Below, in pieces: positions 1 through 17,980 of a DNA stretch of 64,000 nucleotides (the stretch's first letter is position 1; each line of letters opens with the position of its first letter). Origin of the DNA: Telopea speciosissima (taxonomy: Eukaryota > Streptophyta > Magnoliopsida > Proteales > Proteaceae). The notes beneath the pieces were generated by a model. That model made no database searches and had not been told where the DNA came from. It saw nothing but the letters and a program-made list of their open reading frames with translations. Location: NCBI RefSeq assembly GCF_018873765.1, contig NC_057921.1:65027557-65091556 (forward strand), given 5' to 3'. Both the position numbers and the translations under genes were made by a program.

Positions 1-40
1 AACCTTAATTATTTTTACTTTTTTTTTTCCAAACCTTAAT

Positions 41-378
41 TACAGATCACCCCCTGGTTTTTGAAAAAACTTAAATGTCCCCCTCTACAGTAACGGTGTT
101 AGTCTGCTGTTAGTTATTGGTGTGAAAGGACTATTTTCCCCTTGTACTAAAACATTAGAATTAAATTTACAATACTACCCTTCCTTCATCTTCAACATTG
201 GTCAAGGGTAGTTTAGAGATTTAAATTTATTAACTAGCTGACATCATCACTTAATAGCATAAAACTAACGTTAGGGACTAATTTGTCATTTTGAGTTCTA
301 AACCAGGGGGTGATTTGAGTTTTTTCAAAAACCAGGGAGTGATCTGAGTTTCGATTGAAAACCAGGGGGTGATCTGTA
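41..378. mobile_element. MITE with TIR TACAGATCACCCCCTGG
   Basis: The two ends are inverted copies of TACAGATCACCCCCTGGTTTT (about 20 bases, nearly perfect). The right end carries the terminal motif three times in tandem (around 303-330, 330-350 and 360-378), so the subterminal region is repetitive. There is no long ORF, so the element is non-autonomous. The flanks suggest a 3-bp duplication (AAT on both sides), but the exact edge is ambiguous by one or two bases, and the superfamily (PIF/Harbinger or another short-TSD group) is therefore uncertain. It lies just downstream of the last readable ZDP exon, within ZDP's next intron if the gene continues to the left. Confidence 0.6.
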
Positions 379-684
379 AATTACCCTTCTTTTTTTTCAA
401 ACTGCAGTTTGACCAGTCAAAACCAGAACTGAGACTATTTTCTGTTAAATGCCGATCTGGTTTTAGAAACTATAGTATCAACATGTTGCTCCAATTTTCA
501 AGTAATGTTGCCCACGCCAGAAGTGAAACCAATTTGAATCATCTACCACTGTCTACACTTGTAGAAAACCACATCATCCAGCAGAACCATAAGTTCGAGT
601 GTTTAGAGAATACCATAACTGAAATGCAACTAAAAGTTATGACTAGTGCCAAAAGATGATGAAATTATCTAACAATATCATTAC

Positions 685-3600
685 CTGAGCAAATTTGATA
701 TCTGCATCACTATGATCTTTGACTCTTCCAGCTGCGTCACCAACATAAAAGGATCTAAAAATGCAGGGAAAAAAATATATCAAACTGGGTTTTCATAAAA
801 AGGTAACATGTTAAAGATCATGCAATTAGATGATATAGTATCAGATAATTCTTTTTTAATGATTTACAAGTTCATTAGATGGCTTAAAAGCCAATAATGA
901 AGAGATAGAAGCAATAAAAAAATAAAACAGAATAACAGGAGAAACGAAGACACAACAGAATAATACTGATCCATATCAATTGGGATGCCAGAGTTGAACT
1001 GTTGCTCCATTATTCTCCACATTCCTGTTTTTGGCTTGCGAAAGGGATCTTCTGTTTGTCCAGTAGTTTTTCCCAACCCACAAGCAACAAAAACCTGCAG
1101 TCAGACATTAAAAGAATAAACTATTTACACCATTTCCCAGAGGGATTATATACAAACTGGGGAAAAGTTAAGGATTAAAGAGAAGAACCACTTGTATTTG
1201 CCAAACTAGCTTAATGGGTATTGATACCAATATTGATGGCTCTGCAGCAAACAATAAATCTAGATATGGGAGAATGATGCAAGATCATGAGAAGATCCAT
1301 TTGTTGATTCTACAAGTGTTTCACAACATAACAGGATTTTCTGTGGAAATTAAATCCATGAATCATGGACTTCAACTTGCAAATGATTCAAACTTCAAAG
1401 GATTTCTAGAGAGAATGTAATTCAGAGTGCTGCTAATGTGGGATACTTGAAGGCAGATTCTTCTTGGGAAGCTAGAAGCAACGATTCATAATATTCTATT
1501 GGGCATTTGGGCACTCAAGGAGATCCACTTTTGAAGAGAGAATCTAACAGTTAATCAGTAATGTTCTTATTGTAGTAACTCTGATGAGATTCTTGGTATT
1601 TTAATACTATCCAATTTTATATTTGGGCAATTGAGAATATCCAAATTTAAAAAGTGAAAATCTGCCAGTTATGCTCCTAATTCTAGTAATTCTGATGAGA
1701 TTCTTCAGTATACTCCTGACTTTCCTTCTCATTTTCAACTATCCTGAAGATGCTCAACATTGCATGCACACTGCTTGTGAACATTTGAATGTTCGATGAA
1801 AATTTTAGTATTTTACCCTTGTCCATTAACAAGGGAAGAAGTTTCAGTTTGTGCAACAAGTTACATGGTAAGTAAAATGTAGGAAGAAGCCAACCATAGA
1901 ATGCAGAATTTATTACTCGACCTGAAGTCCAAGGGGATAAGTCCATAAACTTTATTCTCCAATAAATAGAGCACATCCTCGATGTACCACAGCAAAACTT
2001 TCAAAACTTTGATGAAAATATGCAATGCATGAAACTCAATAACAAATAACCTTGCAGAAAGGCTGGATTTCTTATTGGGTTTATGTAGGAGCATCCCAAA
2101 GATATGTGATCGAGGAGGACCAAAAATTATAGAGGGAACCTAATTTATCTTCGTTACTTGAGTGTTGATTCAGTTTATTAATTCCTTTCAATTTAGGACA
2201 AGGGTATTTTTCGTATTTTGGGCTTGAAAAGTGCCAAGATGATTCCAACTGTCCAACTGATTCTATCTTTGGTCGTATCAGGTGGTCCTTCAATAATAAG
2301 CACATACATAAATGTTTGTGCAGAGGCAAAGCACCCGTTGTCCAGGACACTGCACTACCATACTCCAAAGAAATTAAACAGAATGACCTTATCCATATTA
2401 ATACCATAAGAAGATAAATGTAAAATCATCCAACCCACCAATTTAACCAACAACAACAACATAGCCTTATTCCAACTAAATGGGGTCGGCTACATGGATC
2501 CTTGCTCTCCAGTCAACTCTATTCGAAGTCATACATGATACGAGGCCTAACTTGCATGTCTTTCCTCACCACATCTCTTAGGGTGGTTATTTTAGGCCTG
2601 CCCCTTGCTCTTTTAGAAAATAAATGTATAATCATCCAACCCATCAATTTAACCATAAAGGAAAAAAAGAAAGGTCAAGCTTGATGTATCATGAAAGGTC
2701 ACAAGAAAGTGATTAAAAAAAAACTAATGATGATGAAACTAAAATGAAAGGTCAAAGAATTGAGAGTACACCTGAATTGGGACTTTGACATGCTCAATGA
2801 AATTGTTGAGCCGTCCAAGCTTAGAGTCAACAGCTAGCTGTCTCTTATTCTTCCAACGCTCAATGTTGGATTCATTGGTATAGATAACCTAACGATGATG
2901 AAACTAAAAATTAAATAATGACGCAATCCCATAAATTTACAAACAGGAAAATTTGATTAATTAACCAAACAAAAACTAAAAATAAGTCACAAAACCTGTC
3001 AACTTTTGAAGGCAACATATCACCTTAATCACTACTATTTTAACAGCCAGGATTCAGGAAACTTAAGGAGAAGGAACAAACCAGCTTGTAGCCATCCCTG
3101 TACAAACTCTGCAGCTTTTCTGGTATTGAAGGATACAGAAGTTTCCATTCATTCGGGCCAATTCTGGGGTTTAAGAAGTAATATCAGATCGATCAACAAT
3201 CCATTTAATTTCATGATGCAATATTTAAAAGGAAGGGGGAGGGAAGGGAAACTCCAGGGTAGTAATGCGTTAAACCCTCACCCTCCCGTCTCCCCCCCCC
3301 CCCCCCTCTCCCAAGAAAAAAGCAGTGCAATCCTCACAGGGACAAAGGTCTGATCAGGTAAATCAATGGAAATGTATGCTCTAGCCATGTGCCAACACCA
3401 AAATAGAGTCACAGACAACTAATGACTAATATCATAAAATAATTAAAATAATTTTTTGAGAAATCATCTAGGGTTCCAGCAAAACAAGGAATTAGGTCAG
3501 AACTGAAATGTAAGGGGAAAGTGAGTATCAGATTTCAGGTCAATTAAAAATCGGCAGCCCTTCCAGGCCACGATCAAACAGGAAACCAGTATCTTAATAT

Positions 3601-6079
3601 TTCCCAAGTTCCAAGCATATCACACAATAGCTTATCAATATTTTTTACAGGGAAATCAAGCTTCGAATTTCGGGTCAGATGGAGTTTGGTAGCACTTCCA
3701 GGCAACCACTAAACTGGATACCTCAGCATCTTAATCTTTTGAAGGTGCTGAGGCAAACACCACATGACTTCGTAGTTCTACCACTAATCCACAAGTCACA
3801 TAGAATTGCAAGTTTATCTGGCCATTCAGTTCTAGTTCATATATCACTTGTATGCAACATAACTAAGTTAGTAATGCTTTTTCAAACAATGCAACAAACA
3901 ACTAAGCCAATGGACATCTCAACGATTGGATTTGGCTATGGTCAAATCATGAGTACCTTTTCACAGAAGTATTGGCGAGACACCCATCAAAATCAAAAGC
4001 AGCAATTTTACTTGAATCATGAAGACCATCATCCTATGCACATAAGGAAACAGAGAACATGATAAGCGACATAACTGGGAGAGAGAGAAAGAGAGAGAGA
4101 GAAGCATCAACAGTAAAGGTGGTGCCACTAACGAAGACGAACAATTAGACATTTCTGTAACAAGCCAAACCAGGAAGATCTAGAGGAAGATGCAACAGCT
4201 CAAGTAAATTTGGTGGACAAAAATGGGAAATTAAATGAATTACCTTGTCAAATAACAATTTAACTAATTACCTGAAAAACCTATTATCAGAAAACAACAA
4301 ATCTTCCAGAGAAAATTGGGGTTGGGGGTGGGGGTGGGGGTGGGGGGGGGGGGGAATGGAGTTCGCAAATAAAAATTTGAAACCTCATGGATCACTCAGG
4401 TCTCAATCCAACTGTTATAGTCATCTAAGAAAGTATTCTATAAATGGGATAAATATCTCACCCGTTCAAGAAATATGATTGTTTGGAAAGCCTTCCATTT
4501 AGGTAGTAATGTTGCATCCTGAATAAAGAATTAAGATGTAAAGAAAACGTGATCACATGCAGAAAAGGCCTGCTTAGCAAGCATGCATGTATATGAACAA
4601 GTAGATATTTGAATACTTTATCCAGTTTACAGCAAGAAAGAAAACAAGAAGACTAGGAGAATGTGAAAATAAAAAGGATAGAGCAGACCTTGTACTTAGT
4701 CTTCACATCTGAAATAGAGAAAGCTATCTTCACATCTGAAATAGATAAAGCGGTCTCCAGCTCAGCTTCATTGCTGGATGTAGACAACTGGAAGCAATTT
4801 TAAACAAAAACCTCATCAGCTAGATTTTGCAAAAGTGCACCAATAACTCTCATTGTGTATATACAAAATATAGAGCAAACACAATTCACCAGTGAATCAA
4901 AATATGATTGCATTACATATTCAGATTCCAAACCAGATCAATAACCCCCATCATCAATGAAGAAGAAAAAATGCCATGGTGGTCTGATATTGCAGAGGGT
5001 TATGAGTCTGCTACAGGGCAATTTGTTGGCATCCAATGTGGACATGTCATCCTCAATTTATGTGGTAAGTTTCATTTCAAAAAGGATTCTCCAAGTGGCC
5101 AAAAGAATGTCAACATTTTGAACAATTTTGGATTACAGCTAATAAAACAATGTGAAAAAAAAAGTACAACATATGATGGTTCATAATGTTGAATTGGACT
5201 TTAAAAGTCAGCATGTGACCAGATCAATTGGGCCACCCATCTATACAACATGCAGAATGGCGGTGACCATACTTCAATGTGGCTGGAGTGGGTGACCATT
5301 TAGAAAAGCTTATTTAAGCAAACCACTCAGTTGTAATGGTAAAACGCATTGATCAACTTAATGCTACACCATGACCCTAAAATTAATCTCTTGAAGTTTT
5401 ATAGAAACATCGTAGAACTACTCGAGGAGAAAATCAAACTACCTTCAACTTCTTGGAATTCCTTTCACCGAGTTCAACAAACTCACCTTCATCAGTTTTA
5501 TGAACCTAAAATGCATAAATTATGAGAACAAACAATACGAAATTATTATGTATAACACAATATGTTGATATCGATCAACTACATTTGCTTACGTCTGATT
5601 CCTTATGAGTCTTCTTATTTCCTTCGCCCCCATCAGAATCCTGTAAAATGAATAGCGTCAACCATATTCTTCGCATAAGTCAACCACTGAAGGATAGGAA
5701 ATCGATTTAAACCTCTTTCAATTGTTTATCGCGTCCAACCTCCAATTTCTTCAATGCTTCCTGGTCGCTACTCTAGAAGAATCGCAAAAGAATGAAAACG
5801 GGTAAGTTAACAAAGAGTTTTCAAGCCGAAAAACAACGATTGTCACATATCCGCACCTACCTTCAATGTCGAAAAACCCTGTATCTTCTCCGCAGAAAAT
5901 ATGTGCTGAGAATCGGCTGGGAAACAGCTGAAGTGATGCCATTTCTTTATATCGAACCCTCGTGTATCTTTGCTTACCAAACCTAACCTCAGAGTACCCC
6001 CAGCGATGGAGTTGGAGCATTCTTTGCAAGAAGATCGATTGGACTTGGCATACTCGGCAACGATCTTCGAAGCAGCCAT
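685..6079 (-). CDS. ZDP: ZDP: polynucleotide 3'-phosphatase with PARP-type zinc finger (C-terminus off window)
   Basis: Nuclear DNA-repair enzyme that removes 3'-phosphates at single-strand breaks; in Arabidopsis it acts in base excision repair and active DNA demethylation. Exons, all with GT/AG borders and matching phases: 6079-5861, 5713-5772, 5593-5640, 5443-5505, 4689-4787, 4462-4518, 3957-4033, 3082-3163, 2772-2888, 967-1094, 685-754 (coordinates on plus, read on minus). They give about 340 residues. Residues 18-52 hold the zf-PARP ligands C18, C21, H49 and C52. A Lys-rich linker leads to the HAD-type phosphatase: motif I DFDGCLA (nucleophile near D196), motif II around YTNESN (T239), motif III RKPKTGMW (K294-K296) and motif IV FYVGDAAGR. 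Exon 5 contains a 9-residue tandem duplication. The final exon(s) after the FAQ codons are not in the window. The start ATG at 6079 opens directly on the zinc finger. Family assignment is secure; only one zinc finger is seen, where Arabidopsis has three. Confidence 0.93.
2414..2654 (-). mobile_element. RTE-clade LINE 3' fragment with long TSD, in a ZDP intron
   Basis: The insert at 2449-2619 is the 3' end of an RTE-type LINE in minus orientation. It starts with the complement of the (TTG)n tail, then the conserved 3'UTR motif (AACTAAATGGGGTCGGC on plus, equivalent to the CCCCATTTAGTTGGGATAAGGC motif of the other copies), then the end of the ORF. It is flanked by a direct repeat of about 35 bp (2414-2448 and 2620-2654) with two mismatches, read as the target-site duplication. 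The element is strongly 5'-truncated. It sits inside the intron between ZDP exons 9 and 10, in the same orientation as the gene. Confidence 0.85.
4075..4105. repeat. GA-rich microsatellite
   Basis: A short imperfect GA run lies just upstream of ZDP exon 7, within the intron. A poly-G/GGGGGT tract lies at about 4318-4354 in the neighbouring intron. Confidence 0.7.
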
Positions 6080-6462
6080 AAGAGGTCTTCCCAGGCAGGA
6101 GGAGAAGGAGCTGCGCTCCAGAACAAGAGACGAAAAAGCTATTATAAGTTCGGAGGACTAACAATTATGGGAATGGTAGGGTTTTGTGATAACAGAGAAA
6201 TATTTGAGAGATTCAGCATAAAATGATGACGATGGGGTTTGCTCTTCGTCGAAGAAATTTAGTCAAGTACTCAACTGACAACTTTCACGAATTCTCTTGA
6301 ATCACTTCCCGCCATCCTTCATTTATCGATTTCATGCGTCTCGGATTACCCGTTGCCGGGTCGCGGGAAATACTCGCTCCAGACTGTAAAGCGTAAACAT
6401 GAAATTATATTGGGTTTTCAGTCTGCCCAATGAAGGTCGTGCTTGGCACGGTCGTCAAGTGT

Positions 6463-6640
6463 GGAAAATTATCACCTCCAGTTTGCTGACCGGCCCAGTT
6501 CCCCAGTTCCTCTAAAAGGGGATGGTAGATCCCACCCGAGCAGGGTGTTTGGGCATGGGTAGAGAAGTCATTTCAGCCCCCCTTTGTTAGAGGAACTGGG
6601 GAACTGGGCCGGTCAGCAAACTGGAGGTGATAAAGATCCC
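6463..6640. mobile_element. Foldback MULE-type MITE with 9-bp TSD GTCAAGTGT
   Basis: The flanking direct repeat GTCAAGTGT (6454-6462 and 6641-6649) is perfect and 9 bp long, which is diagnostic of Mutator-like transposition. The element is 178 bp. Its inner arms (about 6469-6519 and about 6580-6633) are nearly perfect inverted copies beginning TTATCACCTCCAG, so it folds into one long hairpin with a loop of about 60 bases. The outermost bases are looser (GGAAAATTATC against GGGATCTTTATC). No coding capacity. It lies upstream of the ZDP start. Confidence 0.85.
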
Positions 6641-6755
6641 GTCAAGTGTTCACTTGTTGAATGTTTGGTCCTGAAATGAACCTCCTTAAAAAAGGGGTAA
6701 GGCTGCGAATATTTGACCCCATTGGGCGGGGGAGAAAACTGGAGGTAATAATTTT

Positions 6756-7939
6756 GGGGAAATTTCTTAGATCCATTAAATAAGAAAATTAATTATAAGA
6801 TAAGTACATGTAAAAATTATTTTACATTTAGTAGTTTTTATTTTGAAAATATTTACTTAATCCCCATAATTAGTTATTGTTTATGGTTTCAAAAAAGAAA
6901 CAAGATTAAATTTCCTAAAATACCCTAATATCTCATGTTATCTCTCCGGTTTTTTTTCTTCTTTATTGTTTTTTACATTTTTATTCAATTCTTTTATTTT
7001 TAATCTCATTTTATGGGACCCACCACAACCTTCTTCTTTCTCCTCAGAAGGCCGCACCATCCCCGCTATAGCAATCCTGCAACATCCCCTAGCTCTCTCT
7101 CCCTCTCCTGCTCTCACTCTCCCGTCCCCTACGACCCCCCCCCCCCCCCACTGTGCTCTCATGATAAGATGAAATTTGGTAATCTTAAATCATATTCCAT
7201 TCGTTATATAAAAATGTACAGAGACACCTTCATTTATTTATACAGTCAAAGATTTAGTTTCTTTGTGATTTTGTCTTTCAATCATTCCAATTCAAATATT
7301 TTTTTCTCACGTTTGGATGGGTTTTGAAATTCTGAATAAATTATAGAATACAGTTCCCTTATCTTTGAGAATCCGTATAAAACCACATACTCCGTGACTT
7401 ACTAATCACCCTCGTGAATCTGATCGAGAAACCAAGAAATTCCAAAATCACTGGCAGAATTCACCCAAATTGTGACGTTCAACCACCCAATTCTATATCT
7501 GGCTCAGAACCCAAATCTAAATTCCATCAAACCGGACTACAAAATATGATTAAAAAATGGAGAGATATGATGAAATCACGGTGGGGTAGGGTTGTAAGGT
7601 ATGCAAGAGTAAGAGTGGGAGAGGGAGAGGGAGAGGGAAGGGAGTTACAAGTTGGGGTTGAATAGCAGGGTTGCAGCCGCGAGGATGGTGTGGCCTTGAG
7701 AATAATGAAGAAGGAGGAGGTGGTGAGTCCCACAAAATATAATTAAAAATGGAAAGAAGATGAGATACTAGGGTATTTTAGGAAGTTTAAATTTTATTTT
7801 TTCTTGAACCATAAGAAATAACTAACTGCAGGGATTAAGTAAATATTTTCAAAATCAAAACTACTAAATGTAAAACAATTTTTAAACTTACTTATCTTGT
7901 AATTAATTTTCTTATCCAGTGGATCTAAAAAATTTTCCC
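6756..7939. mobile_element. Long-TIR foldback MULE (non-autonomous), 9-bp TSD AATAATTTT
   Basis: A perfect 9-bp direct repeat AATAATTTT (6747-6755 and 7940-7948) bounds a 1184-bp element. Its two ends are inverted copies over roughly 400 bp (about 6756-7170 and 7545-7939), starting GGGGAAATTTCTTAGATCC against GGGAAAATTTTTTAGATCC. The arms share landmarks such as AGTAGTTTT, TATTTTGAAAATATTTACTTAATCC-like blocks and a CT-rich block. The unique centre (about 7176-7544) has no transposase-like ORF. Long TIRs plus a 9-bp TSD fit a non-autonomous Mutator-like element. The arms have diverged from each other by perhaps 10-15 percent by eye, so it is not recent. The TSD is still perfect. Confidence 0.85.
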
Positions 7940-7968
7940 AATAATTTTTCAATCGATTCTAGGATCTT

Positions 7969-8097
7969 TATCCGTTCTAGTACAACAGCCGTTGCTATAT
8001 GCATCAAGTGGTGCAGCAGGCCATGTCTGCACAATGGGGGCTCGCTGTGCACACATAGCCACTGCTGCACTGCACGATGCATACAACAGCGGATAAA
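7969..8097. mobile_element. Foldback MITE, TIR TTTATCCG
   Basis: The outer bases TTTATCCG and CGGATAAA and inner segments (ATGCAT, GTGCAGCAG, TGCACA) pair across the element. The left arm carries about 13 extra bases near its end. I see no clear TSD, so the superfamily is not fixed; the TTATC-like terminus resembles the 6463 and 58979 elements. It lies about 385 bp upstream of the CDPK start. Confidence 0.55.
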
Positions 8098-8482
8098 AAT
8101 TCGTGGATCATACCCACTTATTGACCATACCCTCTCATGCGCATTTGAAAGCTGCGGTCAAGTGATTCCTCCTCCACCGTGATTTAGGAAAACTCGGTCC
8201 AGGGACCAGAGTCACTCAATTAGACCCTAGTTACCTGACTACACGAGTCAACTGAAGTCTAACAGTTAAGAGTGTTACGGTCTAAGGTTCTTAAAAACCC
8301 GGTCGATGAGGTGGAAGAATGGCGTTTCTGTCATTTTCTTTACAAACGGAGCAATTCGTTTCAATGTGACTACTGAATGAACCTCATCCAAAAACCTTTT
8401 TATCTCTTCCCTGGCTTCTTCTTCAACTTTCATCCGCTATCGCTTCTCTCGCTGCTCCACTGTTGTGAATGTACGAAACGGG

Positions 8483-14454
<5,972 letters not shown>

Positions 14455-15610
14455 TCATATATTTAGCTGCACTCAAGCAATTGTATCACGACGACAACTG
14501 CTAGCGGAGTTGGTTGATACCCTGCCAGTAGAGTGCAGGCCTCTCAGGAGGTCATGGGATCAACTCTCTTATCTTCCACAGTAAGGCAACCCCCCCTCCC
14601 CCAAGTCAGTTCGCCCCACTCTCTGGTAGTTGTAGTCAAAGTCCTATGGGGCTCACATTGATAGGCAGGGGGGAAAAAAAAGATCACGGTTTTCCCCAAC
14701 TTGAGTGCTGCCAGTCATCTCTTGCTTTAAATGGGAAAACTAATTCTGGATAGTCAGATTTCATGACCATGGGGCGGGTTATGATTGGAGACTGTATAGG
14801 ATGTATGCTTGGGTTCATTTCATGGTCATATTTACCCCCTCCTCTTGGATGTGGCTCTCTTTTTCTTCTCTCTGGGTAACTTGTTTCTTGTAATGCAACA
14901 CATTAAAAAAAAAAAAAAAAAAGGTGAAGAGGGCTTGTAAATTTCAAAGTTGCAATTTAGAACCTGCAGTGTTTGGGAACCTGTGGTATGCTGCAGGCCA
15001 TTCCAGGTTATAGATGCTCGACTCTTGTTCACATCCAATCTTTGACCTGGATTGTCGAGGACAGTTCAGGGCGAGCACACATTCTTTACCTATGTAAAAT
15101 GGCTTTGGAAGACTCAAGATGAGGATGAGGAGATGTGGAATGTAGTTGTAGAAGGAAATATGGGAAGGAAGGAGGGATTGGTGCCCTCTTCTAAGGAATT
15201 TACTTTTGGCGTAAGAGCTTGGAAGGGTATTTTTAGAAATAGAAAATCTTGTTGTAAACTTGTAATCAAAGTTGGTGAAAAAGTAGCTGTAATTTTGTTT
15301 TGGGAAAAAGAACACTGCTGGTCATGTGGCCTTTGAACCCAAACACAGAAGCGCATGAAATTATCATCTTGCCCTTGTGAAATAAAAATCCTATCAATGT
15401 TGATGACATGTGTGCTCTCATTAGCCCCCCCATGGTGTAGGAGCCACTCCACCAGCCGGTGATCTCTTTCCCTTTTATTACAACACATCCTTTTTTGTAA
15501 TAAGTGATAATGTCATAATGATGAGTTTACTGTCAAATTATTTTGAATTTTTTTTAACCTTTGACTTTAATAATTTTTAGGAATAAAACAAAAAAAAAAA
15601 AAAACCCAAA

Positions 15611-15769
15611 GAGTCGGATCCTTTCCAACTCATTGGAGAGCCCAATGAATCATCTGATGGTTGGAATGGCATTGCGTGCATCGTGATGCATGTAGGCACA
15701 CATCCCGATGCATGCCTTACCATTGGATGCTCATTAGGCACATATCTCATTGGAAAGGATCTAGACTCA
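15611..15769. mobile_element. Foldback MITE, TIR GAGTC..GATCCTTTCCAA
   Basis: The left end GAGTCGGATCCTTTCCAA pairs with the complement of the right end, GAGTCTAGATCCTTTCCAA, and further inner segments (CCAATG, GCATGCAT and others) also pair. About 160 bp, non-coding, no clear target duplication. It directly follows an A-run of about 15 bases. Confidence 0.6.
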
Positions 15770-16559
15770 TCAAAAGAAGGTTACAATTTCTCACTTTCAT
15801 TACCCATAACCATTGAAAAGAGAGGGGGAGGGGGAGGGGGGAGAGTAATTTTAATAAAGGAAAAAGAAACCCACAAATTAGTATGCAGATTCCTTCACAC
15901 TTTCTCTTGCCTATTGGTGGGAAAATTGCAATCTGACCGTGGAGAACCTCTCTCCTTTAAAAAAGTTGTGTGGATAATAGAAAATGGAGGAAAGTAAAAG
16001 ATTATGGGAATATGAACGGAGTGGAGAAGGTAGGTTATGCGACATTTATACTAATCTTGATAAAATTTCTGCGTCCAAATAAAGAACAGTTAAACAATGT
16101 TTTGGATATTTTGGTTGGCAGTGGAGAATGGGAGAATCGCTTTAGAATAAGAAACTTTACACCTGTGGATAGAGAGGAATCCATTAATCTAAGTTCAAAT
16201 AATCTCAGATTTAAGGCTGGTGGAGGTACATGGAGGCATTAGAAAATGGGAATGAAAGAAAAGGAACTTGCAAAGCAATGAACAAACTAGTAAAGAACTG
16301 CCTCTCACTCCTTCCTAGAAAAAGAAAAAGATGAGGTAGGCATTATGATTTTCTTCCCAAGAGAACACGTACAGGCTCTGTTTGAATGTTCGGATAGTGT
16401 GGGAATAGAAAAAGTCAAGAAAAGTGGTAGTATTTTCCTACAGTTTCCCAAAAGTGATGCACGTTTGAATCTTCGGATTTATCGTCCTCAATTATGTGCT
16501 TTTGCCAAACACACATTATTAGTACAGTACATTTTCTCAAGCCATTTTATCTGAAAATC

Positions 16560-16805
16560 CTACAATTGATCGGATTCAAGAATGCAAAACTCTGAATTGA
16601 GATATGGATAGTGTCTAGCCGATTCTGATCCATATTGGCCAAAATCGATCAAGAATCTGTTAGAATCAGCCAGACTTAATCATAATCCTATAAATGGCTT
16701 ATGGATCGACAACTCCAAATCTGCCGGAATTGGGATCAACCTTGGTTGATTTCAGTTCGAATTGACGGATTCAATCAATCCAATCTTGATTCTTGAAACC
16801 CTGGT
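16560..16805. repeat. GATTC/GATCGG-rich quasi-palindromic repeat
   Basis: A degenerate stretch built from GATTC, GATCGG, GAATC and related words, ending in CTTGATTCTTGAAACCCTGG. The same ending recurs near 22012 (CGATTCTTGAAACCCTTGG) and 34907 (CGATTTTTGAAACCCTAG). This is one member of a dispersed family in this window; the type of element is unknown. Confidence 0.55.
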
Positions 16806-17980
16806 TGGATTCCGTGGAAGGAGTTGAGAAAGTATATTGTACATGATGCCAATTTGCAGTCTCTAGATCATCATCAGATATTCTTCTTTTTCCTTTTTTC
16901 CTTCACACGTTCTCTCCAACATCTTCGTTGTTGCTCTTTGCATTTCTTTCCTGATAAATTTTTTAATAAATTTTCTCTTTCTTGGTTGGTTTCTATTTTT
17001 ATTATCACTTGTTGTTTTATTTGGGATTAAGAAACAATGTGGTGAGTGAGTCTGCTAAACTTGACCCTTCCCTAATGCTTCACAAGATCCTTCAGTGGAT
17101 CAAAGACTTGGATATTCACCCCTACCCTATCTCATACTGTATGTGTGCTCTCTAGGATCAAGATGATTTCTCCCTTTGCAGTATCTTCGTTTCTTTTCTT
17201 TTTCTAAAATATCCTATCTTCGTTTACGCAGGAGTTTATACCTTAGTTCTAAATACTTCTAGATGAACTTCTTGCATTTTGTTAGATAGACAATTCATTT
17301 TGGCTGCTGTAGACCTTTTTTTATGTAGGACAACAACTAGATGTTAATGTACAGAGAATTCTTTTGGGGCTTGACCATGCTATGAAAAATGATTGAAGAT
17401 TACAGAAGTTTGGAGTGTGAAAAAGGATATAGTGGCTTTTCTTCGATCCCTACTCACGATGTGTGGCCTTAGCACCTAGTTTCTTCGCTTAACATTGCAG
17501 ATATCCTTTTCATAAAAAATTGACGTTTTTCTCCTTTCTTTTTGTCAAAAGATTTTAATTTTTTTCTTTTCTTTACTCGCATGCCAAACATAGCATTACT
17601 TTGGCTTCCAACAATCAAATAAACGCTGTTGCTACAATACAAGAAAACGTCACGTTTCCCACTTTGCTTCATTGTCAATCTCTTATCTTAACCGTCCCTC
17701 ACTATCAAGACATTCAAACAAAGCCACAAAGATTAATAGTGTGGTCACAAACTCGCAATCTAGTTAAAGTGGATCTATCACGTGCTAGTTTGTGAGAAAT
17801 CTTGCAGTTTAATTTAGTCAAGAGCAGATATTATTCAAAAATCAATAAGAAAAAGCAAAATCAAAGGTTTGTGCCTTTGTCCAAGAAGAATGTAGGATCA
17901 TAAGATTTATGGTACCCGATTTATGGTATGGGCACGGGATCTATATGTTGCCCGCGTGGGATGGAATCTCTCACATACTA

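Larger units (their letters stand above)
6080..8482. other. Divergent ZDP/CDPK intergenic region packed with foldback elements
   Basis: The 2.4 kb between the two divergent start codons contains both promoters. Only about 380 bp next to ZDP and about 380 bp next to the CDPK are free of recognisable elements; the middle is three foldback elements (6463-6640, 6756-7939 and about 7969-8097). The CDPK-proximal 8400-8480 stretch is pyrimidine-rich (CTTC/CTTT), as is common in plant 5'UTRs. I cannot fix a TATA box for either gene. Short ORFs here are low-complexity shadows of the inverted repeats. Confidence 0.6.

Noticed and set aside
4908-5186. 92-residue frame inside a ZDP intron
   Set aside because: Lies on the strand opposite to ZDP, has no recognisable motif, and the flanking ZDP exons splice cleanly around it.
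6966-7735. Overlapping Ser/Pro-rich open frames on both strands
   Set aside because: They are the CT-rich arms of the foldback element 6756-7939 read in each direction.
15052-15997. Several 90-125-residue frames on both strands
   Set aside because: No conserved motif, mutually overlapping on opposite strands, and in part over a MITE and an A-run.
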